From positions 1 to 46,876 of the IMG/VR virus record IMGVR_UViG_3300024504_000248: DNA of 46,876 nt; one strand, 5' to 3'. Source of the stretch: a virus. Below, piece by piece: positions 15,005-22,482 of this stretch (positions are counted from its first letter, which is position 1; each line of letters begins with the position of its first letter). The notes below the pieces were generated by a model, which made no database searches, had not been told where the DNA came from, and worked only from the letters and a program-made list of their open reading frames with translations. Made by a program: the position numbers and the translations under genes.

Positions 15005-15381
15005 GTGGAAAAAAATCCCGTGACAAAGGTGCACGCAGGGAAAGGGAAATGGTGCGCAGGTATATGGACATACCCGGTGTTTTTGCGCACCGTGTTCCAC
15101 TGAGTGGTGCTGTGGAGGGTTACAGGGGTGATATCAAGTGCTACGTTGGGCCACACGAATTTACCTGCGAAATGAAAGCACGTGCGAGTGGATTCCAGCA
15201 GTTGTACAAGTGGTTGGGTACTAATGACATCCTGCATGTGCAACGTGACAAGGATGAACCACTAACAATTTTACCATGGTGGTTGTGGAAGTGTATTTGT
15301 GAAAAGCTTGCGTTAGAGGGGATACAGGATGTCAACACTATTGCAGAAGACTCTCTGGAGGGGCCAGCCGATAGTGTGTGA
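15001..15381 (+). CDS. Holliday-junction-resolvase-like PD-(D/E)XK nuclease
   Basis: The 126-residue protein has a basic N-terminus with KGARREREMVRR (acidic residue E14 or E16), RVPLSGAVEGYRGDIK with D44, and TCEMKARASGFQQLYKWL with E57-x-K59. The E...GD...ExK order plus the GF-QLY-WL helix matches archaeal Hjc-like/phage resolvase nucleases. It probably cuts branched DNA arising from RecT recombination. It overlaps the polymerase gene by 53 bases. Confidence 0.7.
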   Translation: MSGKKSRDKGARREREMVRRYMDIPGVFAHRVPLSGAVEGYRGDIKCYVGPHEFTCEMKARASGFQQLYKWLGTNDILHVQRDKDEPLTILPWWLWKCICEKLALEGIQDVNTIAEDSLEGPADSV

Positions 15382-17446
15382 TGGTGCAATTGCGTTTGAC
15401 ACTGAAACCACACTGATCGAGCCCGGTAAAATTCCAGAACTGATTGTTTTAACATGTGCCACAGAATCACAATCTTTTATAGTTCCACCTGAAAGAATAT
15501 CAGAGTGGGTGTACGAGATATACAACAGTGGTTGCCCGATAGTTGCTCACAACTTTGCTTTTGATTTTCATGTCGTGTACAACGCACTGGAATACATGGA
15601 AGACTGCGCCACGTGGAAAAGAATGGTTGATGAGGGGCGTGCGTGGGACACCATGATATTAGACTTCCTTGTGCGTCTTGCAAATGGTGAGGAGGACGGT
15701 CCGCTCAGGACTAGGTCCCTAGCGGACCTGTCTGAGTACTTTCTAAATAAACCACTTGATAAAAGTGCACAGACTGAGTGGGCGCAGTTTCACAAGAAGG
15801 CTTTAGAACTTGTGCCTGACAGGATGCTTGAATATGCGCTCCTTGATGCGAAGGTTGCACGAGAGTTATTCAACGAGTTGCACCCTGTTGCAGTGAACAT
15901 TGCAAACAAGTTTCAATGCTTGCAGTCTCAGCACGGACCTCTCACGCACCACACACAATTAAAGGGATCCATCGCCCTCACTGACTGCACGAGGGTGGGA
16001 ATTAAGGTTGACTCCAAGGCACAACAGGATGTTGCAATGGAGATCAAGCTGCAAATACAGGACAAGGTGCAATGGCTTCTGGAAAAGTACCCATCGTTGT
16101 TCAAGAGGGACAGTGTAAAAAAGAGACTGGGGCAACTCATTGTAAATCCTGTAACAGGTGTTCCAAGCCTAGACAACAAGGCACTGAGGATATACCTGCA
16201 CGAAATTGCAGAGACACTAAAGATCAAAAAGGTTCCATCGACAGAGAAGAGTAATGAAATCACCATCAGTGGTGAGTATTGGTCCCAACACAAGCATGAG
16301 TTCATCCAGAACTGGTTGGACATGCAAACAAAAGCAAAGCTATTGCAATTTGTGGATCAGATAAAAAGTGGCAGCGTGAACCCTCACTATCAACCTTTGG
16401 TTCGCACGGGTCGCACTTCTTGCAGCAAGCCTAACCTGCAACAAATGCCAAAGCACGCATGGTTCAGGAAGTTGTTTGTGCCACATGAGAATTGCAAATT
16501 TGTTGTCGCAGATTACAACGCAGTAGAGCTCAGGTGTCTTGCTGCAATATGCATGAGTAAGTTTGGGTACTCAAGACTTGCAGAAGCTTTCCAAGAGGGT
16601 ATTGACCCACACAGTTTCACTGCTGCGATGTTGTTGAAAATGCAGTACAAAGACTTCCTTGCAATGAAAGGCAAGGATCCTGAAAAGTTCAAGCATTACA
16701 GGTTCTGTGCGAAAGCTGTAAACTTCGGTGTGCCGGGGGGACTTGGTGCAAAATCTTTGAAGGAATATGCGGAGGCAACCTACGGTGCGCAAATGAGTCT
16801 TACTGAAAGTAAGCTATGGCGCAACATGCTGGTTAGTGAGATCTACCCTGAACTTAGTGAATATCTTTCCAGCAGTGCTCTGGGTAACCTTAGTACAAAT
16901 CTGAACATTAACGTGCAGGAAATATGCGATTGTTTTGGATTGAAAGACAAGGGCCTTTTTACATTCCAACCTGTGGTGGACATTGTGTCCGGTAAAAATC
17001 GTACAAGGGATGGACAACCTTACAACAGTGCGTTCAGGCGCATGGTGTGGGAATGTCTTGAGAAATTAAACAACGACCCAACCACAGAACTTGCAATCAG
17101 AAGCAGGAAGGGTAGCGACACACTGCGAAGAAGGTTGTTCGGAACCACTGTGATAACACTGACAGGCAGAGTGCGTGGCTGTGCCGAGTACACAGAATCG
17201 TGCAACACGCAGTTTCAAGGATTAGCTGCGGACGGCGCAAAGTTATCGCTTTACAACGTGTCCCAAATTTATCCTGTTGTTGCATTCGTACACGATGAGT
17301 TGGTTGTTGAGGTTCCTGATGACAATCCAGAAGCACACAAGGATACTGTGGTGCGGATGATGAAAGAATCCATGGATGGTGTTCTTATGGGGTACGTGCA
17401 GAGTGAGGTTGAAGCTGCTGTGTGTGATTACTGGGGGAAACCGTGA
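15329..17446 (+). CDS. family A DNA polymerase with 3'-5' exonuclease
   Basis: The 705-residue product opens with an exonuclease domain (FDTETT near 23-28, VAHNFAFDFHV near 75, WDTM near 108, YALLDAKVA near 170). The polymerase domain shows motif A DYNAVELR (about 395-402), motif B RFCAKAVNFG (about 457-466) and motif C FVHDELV (about 652-658). There is no 5'-3' nuclease domain. It should be the phage replicative polymerase. Motif A has DYNAVELR where many Pol I enzymes have DYSQIELR, which is within family variation. The start lies inside the resolvase gene, indicating coupling. Confidence 0.9.
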   Translation: MSTLLQKTLWRGQPIVCDGAIAFDTETTLIEPGKIPELIVLTCATESQSFIVPPERISEWVYEIYNSGCPIVAHNFAFDFHVVYNALEYMEDCATWKRMVDEGRAWDTMILDFLVRLANGEEDGPLRTRSLADLSEYFLNKPLDKSAQTEWAQFHKKALELVPDRMLEYALLDAKVARELFNELHPVAVNIANKFQCLQSQHGPLTHHTQLKGSIALTDCTRVGIKVDSKAQQDVAMEIKLQIQDKVQWLLEKYPSLFKRDSVKKRLGQLIVNPVTGVPSLDNKALRIYLHEIAETLKIKKVPSTEKSNEITISGEYWSQHKHEFIQNWLDMQTKAKLLQFVDQIKSGSVNPHYQPLVRTGRTSCSKPNLQQMPKHAWFRKLFVPHENCKFVVADYNAVELRCLAAICMSKFGYSRLAEAFQEGIDPHSFTAAMLLKMQYKDFLAMKGKDPEKFKHYRFCAKAVNFGVPGGLGAKSLKEYAEATYGAQMSLTESKLWRNMLVSEIYPELSEYLSSSALGNLSTNLNINVQEICDCFGLKDKGLFTFQPVVDIVSGKNRTRDGQPYNSAFRRMVWECLEKLNNDPTTELAIRSRKGSDTLRRRLFGTTVITLTGRVRGCAEYTESCNTQFQGLAADGAKLSLYNVSQIYPVVAFVHDELVVEVPDDNPEAHKDTVVRMMKESMDGVLMGYVQSEVEAAVCDYWGKP

Positions 17447-17889
17447 TGCAAATAACTCATTCCATATTTGAACTTCCTGACAGTGGTAAGAGGGAAGAGT
17501 TTTCCACTGGTTCCAGAAGGGACACTAGGGAAGGGAAGGGGAGGTACGACTTGTTACCATGGTGCGCTATTGAAAGAATTGCGAAGCATACAGAAAATGG
17601 TGCGCATAAATATGGTGATAAAAACTGGGAAAAGGGACAACCTGTTTCCAGATACTTTGACAGTGCAGTGAGGCACTTGTCTAAGTGGATCCAGCACAAC
17701 GACACTGAGGACCACCTTGCTGCTGCATGTTGGAACATACTTGCAATCATGTGGACATTGGAAAAGGTGCAAGAAGGAAAACTACCCAGTACTTTAGGAG
17801 ATGATCATGAGCACAGATTTTACTGGGGACAACAATCCCGGAAAGAAGAACAGAATGAGCCAGCACAAGATACTCAAAAAGGAACGTAG
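17446..17889 (+). CDS. dATP/dGTP diphosphohydrolase-like (DUF5664) protein
   Basis: The 147-residue protein carries the pattern KGRYDLLPWCAIERIA, GAHKYGDKNWEKG, RYFDSAVRHLSKW and DHLAAACWNILAI. This is the N-terminal dATP/dGTP diphosphohydrolase family, all-helical and MazG-like, common in phages near polymerases. It would hydrolyse purine dNTPs and so shape the nucleotide pool. The family includes the enzyme that serves base-Z phages, but no PurZ gene is seen here. The ATG overlaps the polymerase stop (TGATG). Confidence 0.65.
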   Translation: MQITHSIFELPDSGKREEFSTGSRRDTREGKGRYDLLPWCAIERIAKHTENGAHKYGDKNWEKGQPVSRYFDSAVRHLSKWIQHNDTEDHLAAACWNILAIMWTLEKVQEGKLPSTLGDDHEHRFYWGQQSRKEEQNEPAQDTQKGT

Positions 17890-18376
17890 GTTACAAGCAA
17901 TCCAACTGCGAAAGCAGGGATTAACTTATGCTGAGATAGGCCGTGTAATGGGAGTTACAAGGCAGGCAGCATACTCTTATGTAGAACGTGAATTTAAGCA
18001 CATTGTGAAAGAGGGTTCCCAAGTTGCAGAGAAGGCACTTTCGCTTACTCTTGCACGCTATGATGAGTTGTTGAAGGCGTACTATCAACAGGCTGTTGGT
18101 GGTGACAGGGAGTCTTTGCAAGACGTACTCAGCATCATGGACAGGCAGGTGAAAATACTTGGTTTGGAGGCTCCCAAGAAGTCTGAAACCAGCATCACAT
18201 ACACCACCATGACGGATGCTGAACTTGTGCACCAAGCTACTATGTGGGGAATCACAATTCCAAATGAAATTGTTTTGGAAAATTCTGAAAACAGTTCACA
18301 GCTAACCTTGTCTGATGATGGCACAAATGATACTGTACAGACATACACTAACCCTAACAGAGAGGAGCAACCATGA
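17807..18376 (+). CDS. HTH protein, candidate small terminase subunit
   Basis: The roughly 189-residue protein has a helix-turn-helix of the type RKQGLTYAEIGRVMGVTR, QAAYSYVER (about 36-62), a long helical middle (AEKALSLTLARYDELLKAYY) and an acidic disordered tail. The layout fits a small terminase or sigma-like HTH regulator. AGGAG sits six bases before the ATG at 17807; a later ATG at 17855 is possible. It overlaps the preceding gene by 83 bases, and the large terminase lies 2.5 kb downstream. Confidence 0.5.
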   Translation: MSTDFTGDNNPGKKNRMSQHKILKKERRLQAIQLRKQGLTYAEIGRVMGVTRQAAYSYVEREFKHIVKEGSQVAEKALSLTLARYDELLKAYYQQAVGGDRESLQDVLSIMDRQVKILGLEAPKKSETSITYTTMTDAELVHQATMWGITIPNEIVLENSENSSQLTLSDDGTNDTVQTYTNPNREEQP

Positions 18377-18573
18377 AGACTATGCCCGGTAACCTATTAC
18401 ACTGCGCTGTGAAGCACTTCTGGGGAGATGCGGAGCACATTGTGCACGTTACCTTCAGTGAGTCTGGTGCTAACATCAAGATTGAAAAGAACGATTCTTT
18501 AGAGCAAAGCATAGATCTGTCACCACCTCAGGTTGCAATCCTGCACGAGCTACTGGGTAACTATGAGTACTAA
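18373..18573 (+). CDS. small phage protein of unknown function
   Basis: A 66-residue protein beginning MKTMPGNLLHCAVKHFWGD, strand-rich in the middle (IVHVTFSESGANIKIEK) and helical at the end. It overlaps the HTH gene by four bases (ATGA) and closes the replication operon ahead of the terminator at 18606-18630. No family recognised. Confidence 0.55.
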   Translation: MKTMPGNLLHCAVKHFWGDAEHIVHVTFSESGANIKIEKNDSLEQSIDLSPPQVAILHELLGNYEY

Positions 18574-18600
18574 CTACTAATTTAAAAAAGATTAGTAGTT
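18572..18600. repeat. perfect inverted repeat at operon end
   Basis: AACTACTAAT (18572-18581) and ATTAGTAGTT (18591-18600) form a ten-pair stem with a nine-base A-rich loop, starting inside the stop codon of the 66-residue gene and lying just before the terminator. Confidence 0.7.
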
Positions 18601-18605
18601 CGTTT

Positions 18606-18630
18606 AAAACCCGGCCTAACGCCGGGTTTT
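18606..18630 (+). terminator. rho-independent terminator of the replication operon
   Basis: AAAACCCGGC (18606-18615) and GCCGGGTTTT (18621-18630), loop CTAAC, followed by more T-rich sequence. Confidence 0.85.
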
Positions 18631-18644
18631 TATTTTATTAAACA

Positions 18645-18672
18645 TTGCACCATTGTATGCCGATAATACAAT
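18645..18672 (+). promoter_or_regulatory. TTGC-N16 class promoter, copy 2
   Basis: TTGCAC (18645-18650) and TACAAT (18667-18672) are 16 bases apart with TGCCGA inside the spacer, like the copies at 10207 and 19363. It drives the lipoprotein gene at 18691. Confidence 0.6.
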
Positions 18673-18690
18673 TACACAAAAGGTGCAAAC

Positions 18691-18840
18691 ATGAAAAAGA
18701 TCCTAGTATGCTGCGTTCTTATCTGTGCAGGGTGCACGGGTCGCAATTCTTGGGAATCCGGCCTTAGTACCAAGTACTCCCCAGACGTATCTAAAATACA
18801 TGACATTGCACTGGAATTTAAATATAAAAGGGAGTTTTAA
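18691..18840 (+). CDS. small predicted lipoprotein
   Basis: A 49-residue frame starting MKKILVCCVLICAGCTGRN: lysines, a short hydrophobic segment and a cysteine after AG, which is close to a lipobox although position -3 is Cys rather than Leu. The remainder is short and polar. Small lipoproteins in phages include outer-membrane spanins; function here is unproven. It stands first behind its own promoter; GGTGCAAAC before the ATG is a modest ribosome site. Confidence 0.55.
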   Translation: MKKILVCCVLICAGCTGRNSWESGLSTKYSPDVSKIHDIALEFKYKREF

Positions 18841-18841
18841 C

Positions 18842-19198
18842 ATGATGTCAGACAAGATTATGAAGGGTTTTGTGTACCGTGCCAAATTAGGGCCTAGAAT
18901 GCCCTTAATACGCATTACTGATGTACTGTTGAGGGAAAGGCCTACCGAGGGGGAAAACTGCGCTAAAAAGCGAATTAGAACGGTTTACAGGGCATATGAC
19001 TATGAGAAGTGTAAGTATGTCAGGGTGTTGACTGGTAAGAGTATCCTGCACATGCTGAAACCAAGGTTGGTTGTGGAGGATTTACCAGTGTATGACAGGG
19101 ATCCTCAGGGTAACCCTGTGCATTTTGCAGGGGATACAAAATTTTTAAATTGCAGGAAGATTTTCTGTAATATTTTTCCACATGTAGCGAATAACTAA
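18842..19198 (+). CDS. basic phage protein of unknown function
   Basis: A 118-residue protein starting MMSDKIMKGFVYRAKLGPRM, rich in Arg and Lys, strand-rich (TVYRAYDYEKCKYVRVLTG), without membrane segments. I chose 18842 because GGGAG precedes it and it follows the lipoprotein stop by one base. No family recognised. The terminator at 19287 ends this unit. The rest of 19199-19442 holds the terminator and the next promoter. Confidence 0.55.
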   Translation: MMSDKIMKGFVYRAKLGPRMPLIRITDVLLRERPTEGENCAKKRIRTVYRAYDYEKCKYVRVLTGKSILHMLKPRLVVEDLPVYDRDPQGNPVHFAGDTKFLNCRKIFCNIFPHVANN

Positions 19199-19286
19199 AT
19201 GTAATGATTGGTGTGTTTCTGTGTTTAATGTGAAACCCTCCGTGAGATACGGGAAAACATAAAAACACTGCAAAGTAGTGAACCAT

Positions 19287-19318
19287 AAGGCCCCTGAGTA
19301 ATGTCAGGGGCCTTTTTC
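19287..19318 (+). terminator. rho-independent terminator
   Basis: AAGGCCCCTGA (19287-19297) and TCAGGGGCCTT (19304-19314), an eleven-pair perfect stem with a six-base loop and a following T run. Confidence 0.9.
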
Positions 19319-19362
19319 TTTTTGTGCATGCAAAAAAAATAATTAAAGAATTGCTGCTAAGC

Positions 19363-19441
19363 TTGCCGATGATACAAGTAGACATAGAATACAACCATGC
19401 AACTAAGGTGGTTGCTGGTTACTAACAAACAGGAGTGCTGC
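19363..19441 (+). promoter_or_regulatory. TTGC-N16 class promoter and leader, copy 3
   Basis: TTGCCG (19363-19368) and TAGAAT (19385-19390) are 16 bases apart. ATACAACCAT (19389-19398), a hairpin AACCA/TGGTT and the ribosome site AGGAGTGCTGC (19431-19441) follow, repeating the organisation of copy 1. Confidence 0.65.
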
Positions 19442-19442
19442 A

Positions 19443-19826
19443 ATGTTCAAGAAGAAGAAGACAACTGTAAAGATTGCAAGTTATGAATCAGGGTACAGGA
19501 AGATAGTCCTGTTTCGCAAAGGTGTGCAGGAATACGATTTTGGAGCAAAACAGTACAAGTGGGTTTCCATGTTCCACAGTGTGGTCAAGTACTATCCAAC
19601 CTGCGGTGTTGGTGCAAAGAAGATCTGGGAAGAGGCACAAACAGATGATTTTGGTGTGGTTAATGTGCGCACTGAGATTGACCGTCAAAGGAGCAGGGTA
19701 GATGCAAGCAAACACTACTTTGCACTGGTTAAGTTTGCAATGGAGATGGAGCAAATTGAAGAGGTTAATCACTTGAACCGTCTAAGTGCCATATTGGAAG
19801 CAACAAAAGCAATCACAAGCAAATAG
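19443..19826 (+). CDS. phage protein of unknown function
   Basis: A 127-residue protein starting MFKKKKTTVKIASYESGYRK. The first 65 residues are strand-rich; the rest forms a long amphipathic helix ending HLNRLSAILEATKAITSK. Soluble and basic at the start. First gene behind the copy 3 promoter and leader. No family recognised. Confidence 0.6.
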   Translation: MFKKKKTTVKIASYESGYRKIVLFRKGVQEYDFGAKQYKWVSMFHSVVKYYPTCGVGAKKIWEEAQTDDFGVVNVRTEIDRQRSRVDASKHYFALVKFAMEMEQIEEVNHLNRLSAILEATKAITSK

Positions 19827-19837
19827 GGGGAATTATC

Positions 19838-20143
19838 ATGAATGATAGCATACATGCACTGATGAAAGCAGGTTTAATCAAGAGGGGGACTGAGATCCAG
19901 TCCCCCAACAAGGTGCACAAGGAAATATCCCCTGAGTTGCAGGAATTGTTGTGCAGCAACTACTCCAATGCACTTGCCAGCAATGACAACCCATATGCTC
20001 CTGTGGAGTATGCAGTAATGGATCCTGAATTGTTCGGACCAAGTGATCTAATGCACTTCTGCAATAAGAGCGGTAACAGGCTAACAAGGCAGCAAATGAG
20101 GGAAAGATTCTACAATTACACCAATTCTAAGAAGGGTAAATAA
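19838..20143 (+). CDS. phage protein of unknown function
   Basis: A 101-residue protein starting MNDSIHALMKAGLIKRGTEI. It has helical segments and a basic C-terminus (MRERFYNYTNSKKGK). Codons 16-23 contain a perfect nine-pair hairpin, GGGGGACTG/CAGTCCCCC, at 19884-19906. No family recognised. The next gene starts one base after the stop. Confidence 0.55.
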   Translation: MNDSIHALMKAGLIKRGTEIQSPNKVHKEISPELQELLCSNYSNALASNDNPYAPVEYAVMDPELFGPSDLMHFCNKSGNRLTRQQMRERFYNYTNSKKGK

Positions 20144-20144
20144 C

Positions 20145-20336
20145 ATGTTTAGAATACTTGGAAAGCTTCATGGTGAGTATGTTTACGAGCACTTATTTTC
20201 TAGGGGTAACTTTCTGGTGATTGGTAAAGATGGATTTCATTTAGACATGATTGATGAAGATGATAACCTACCAGAAGGGTATAGGTGGATGACTACTAAA
20301 GAGTGGGATAGCTTTACCAAGGTAGGTGCACCATGA
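20145..20336 (+). CDS. small phage protein of unknown function
   Basis: A 63-residue soluble protein starting MFRILGKLHGEYVYEHLFSR with an acidic turn DMIDEDDNLPEGYRW. It overlaps the following membrane-protein gene by four bases (ATGA). No family recognised. Confidence 0.5.
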   Translation: MFRILGKLHGEYVYEHLFSRGNFLVIGKDGFHLDMIDEDDNLPEGYRWMTTKEWDSFTKVGAP

Positions 20337-20494
20337 GTGAATTTGACAAAGAAACCATGCGCAAGTTAAAGGTTATTATTAATGAGCACTATTATCAAAA
20401 TCATCCTGCTTGGAACTACGCCACAGCAGGACTGTGGGTAGGTTGCATACTCTTTCTGTGGTGGTTGTACTCGCTATCCACAGTGGGTAAATGA
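20333..20494 (+). CDS. single-span small membrane protein
   Basis: A 53-residue frame: a charged N-terminal helix (MSEFDKETMRKLKVIINEHY), then one hydrophobic span (AGLWVGCILFLWWLYSL) and a short tail. The size and single span resemble small holin or holin-like phage proteins, but no endolysin is visible nearby, so lysis is only a possibility. It ends the operon ahead of the promoter/terminator pair at 20519-20603. Confidence 0.5.
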   Translation: MSEFDKETMRKLKVIINEHYYQNHPAWNYATAGLWVGCILFLWWLYSLSTVGK

Positions 20495-20518
20495 TGCATA
20501 GTTTTTTTGAAGTTTATC

Positions 20519-20548
20519 TTGACACATAAAAGAGTGCATAGGTATAAT
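20519..20548 (+). promoter_or_regulatory. consensus sigma70 promoter
   Basis: TTGACA (20519-20524), 18-base spacer, TATAAT (20543-20548): both boxes are exact consensus. The predicted start near 20555 is only a few bases before a strong terminator stem. Confidence 0.7.
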
Positions 20549-20560
20549 AAATACATAAGT

Positions 20561-20603
20561 AAAAAAACAGGGGAAAAGCCGCCAAGCGTTCCCCTGTTTT
20601 TTT
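20561..20603. terminator. bidirectional terminator with 15-pair stem
   Basis: AAAAAAACAGGGGAA (20561-20575) pairs perfectly with TTCCCCTGTTTTTTT (20589-20603). It faces both the rightward small-gene operon and the leftward gene that stops at 20629. Together with the promoter just upstream it could define a transcript of about 50 bases. Confidence 0.85.
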
Positions 20604-20611
20604 AACGTCTG

Positions 20612-20632
20612 TTAGTGCACTTAGTGCACTAA
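20612..20632. repeat. palindrome overlapping a stop codon
   Basis: TTAGTGCACT (20612-20621) and AGTGCACTAA (20623-20632) mirror each other around one base, overlapping the stop codon of the leftward gene. Possible operator or mRNA 3'-end element. Confidence 0.6.
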
Positions 20633-20835
20633 TTGCAATGGTGCGAATCAAAGACCACAGAACCATCATCTCTTAGTATCTGATAGTGCAGTAAATCCCT
20701 TCTATGCTTGGTAAGCTGGTTACCAAAATCAAACATCTTGTGCATGTCCTTTTGCCACTGCGATTGGTACACATCCTTTTTGAATGTAGCACGCAGGGAA
20801 TAGAACTTCTCAACACCATACTCAGAATTTGACAC
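20629..20835 (-). CDS. leftward small phage protein of unknown function
   Basis: A 68-residue protein with GTG start behind AAGGAG: it begins (as Met) MSNSEYGVEKFYSLRATFKK and is charged and helical, ending FDSHHCN. It runs against the surrounding genes and is bounded by the bidirectional terminator, a moron-like arrangement. No family recognised. Confidence 0.5.
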   Translation of the reverse strand: MSNSEYGVEKFYSLRATFKKDVYQSQWQKDMHKMFDFGNQLTKHRRDLLHYQILRDDGSVVFDSHHCN

Positions 20836-20904
20836 TTCACAACTCCTTAAATAGGGGGTAATATAGAAACCTATTGCAATGTAGCATAATAGGCAGGTGA
20901 TACA

Positions 20905-22482
20905 ATGTCAGCAGGTTACACAAGAACAGAACTGGAAAACAAGCTTAAGCAGGCGTATGCAATTGCAGAGCTTGCTAGCGCACGTAGTGTGAAGGGTTAT
21001 CTGGACAGTGTAATTATTGATTCACGCCCTGAGCCCAGAAGATTTGCACACGTTGCACGTGACTGGCAATGGAAACGTGCAGATTACATGATGCAGCCTA
21101 TTGAGGCATTGTGCGGACTGCGACCAGATTACAAGGGACCACGTAACACTTGGGAAACATTACCACGTGGACATGACAAGACAACTGGACTTGCACGCCT
21201 TTGCAACTGGGTACTTGCATTCAGCCGTAAGCCTATTGAAATTGTTGCAGCAGCAGCAGATTTTGACCAAGCTGCACTACTTACTGAATCCATGGCAGCA
21301 GAAGCACGCTTAAACCCTTGGCTTGCAAAACGTATTACGTTTGGAACCAAGCGCATCAAAGGTCCGGGCGGAATCCTTAAGATCCTTACTGCGGATAGTG
21401 CAACATCATTCGGTTTGCGCAGTGATCTTGTTGTATGTGACGAGGTTACACATTGGAAGAAAAGAGACTTGTGGGATACTCTTTGGTCGGGTCGCCAGAA
21501 GCGACCCGGCTCAGTATTTGTTGTAATTACAAACGCAGGTACACTTGGTAGCTGGCAGCACCAAATACTCGAACAGGTAATGGTGGATCCCACTTGGACT
21601 GTGTTTGAAGCACCCGGACAACTTAATTCATGGATGGATGCAGAAGCAATACAGAGAGACCGTGCACTTCTACCAGCAGGTGTTGCAAAAAGAGTACTTG
21701 ATAATGTGTGGATTGACCCTGCTGAAGAGTCTGGGTATTTAACTAGATCAGAAATTGCAATTGGTACTCAACTGGGAGTTGAGAAAAACTTGGTTTACAA
21801 CACTGTCGGTCTGCACGGCACAGAATATGTTGCTTCAGTGGACTACGGGGCCAGAAGAGACCGCACAGCAATGTGTGTGATGCACTTGGATTCTGATGGT
21901 GTGTATGTGCTTGACAGATTAGATATACTTCAGGGAACACCGGGAAATCCAGTGCCAATTGCAAGTGTTGATAGTTGGATTGAGGGAGTTGCAGCAAACT
22001 TTTTCAACCCAAGAATCATCATTGATCCGTGGCAAATGGAAGCCACTGTGCAAAAATATGAGGGGCGTTTAAGAGTCGAAAGATTCGATGGCAGGTCTGG
22101 AAAGAGCAATTATGAGATGGCTGAACTGCTGCGCAGCCTGCTTGTGAATAAAAGACTTGCATGGTATGCAGATCCTGCGCCATTGCAGGTTGGTAGGAAA
22201 CGAGAAACACTTGTGGATGAAATGGCTGCACTCATCATAAAGAGTAGTGGTGCAACATATAGGTTCGACCACACCAATGGCCTGCATGATGATAGAACAG
22301 TTGCAATGGGTATGTGCTTGGTTACACTAGCTGGCCTGCAACACACAGGACCATGGATTAAACCACCTGCTGTAAAACAGCCTGCCCCAACAGATTACAC
22401 CCTGCGCACTCCACAATTCCGAGGTATGTTTGGACTGGGCGCAATGGGTGCAACAACTCCACGTGGGATATTTGGTGGATGA
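20905..22482 (+). CDS. large terminase subunit
   Basis: The 525-residue protein has the ATPase and nuclease order of phage TerL. A deviant Walker A sits in LPRGHDKTT (about 87-95), Walker B is DLVVCDEVTHW (about 172-182), and coupling motif VVITNAGT is near 207-214. The RNase H-like nuclease shows VDYGARRD (about 311), IIIDPWQ (about 371) and HDDRTVAMG (about 460). It should drive DNA packaging into proheads and cut concatemers. Start ATG 20905 lies 69 bases from the divergent leftward gene. A ten-pair hairpin lies inside the gene at 21486-21510. Confidence 0.9.
   Translation: MSAGYTRTELENKLKQAYAIAELASARSVKGYLDSVIIDSRPEPRRFAHVARDWQWKRADYMMQPIEALCGLRPDYKGPRNTWETLPRGHDKTTGLARLCNWVLAFSRKPIEIVAAAADFDQAALLTESMAAEARLNPWLAKRITFGTKRIKGPGGILKILTADSATSFGLRSDLVVCDEVTHWKKRDLWDTLWSGRQKRPGSVFVVITNAGTLGSWQHQILEQVMVDPTWTVFEAPGQLNSWMDAEAIQRDRALLPAGVAKRVLDNVWIDPAEESGYLTRSEIAIGTQLGVEKNLVYNTVGLHGTEYVASVDYGARRDRTAMCVMHLDSDGVYVLDRLDILQGTPGNPVPIASVDSWIEGVAANFFNPRIIIDPWQMEATVQKYEGRLRVERFDGRSGKSNYEMAELLRSLLVNKRLAWYADPAPLQVGRKRETLVDEMAALIIKSSGATYRFDHTNGLHDDRTVAMGMCLVTLAGLQHTGPWIKPPAVKQPAPTDYTLRTPQFRGMFGLGAMGATTPRGIFGG

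Noticed and set aside
17446-17889. Claim that the phage uses base Z (2-aminoadenine)
   Set aside because: Only a nucleotide-hydrolase family member is present; no PurZ or DatZ is visible, and this family is common in ordinary phages.
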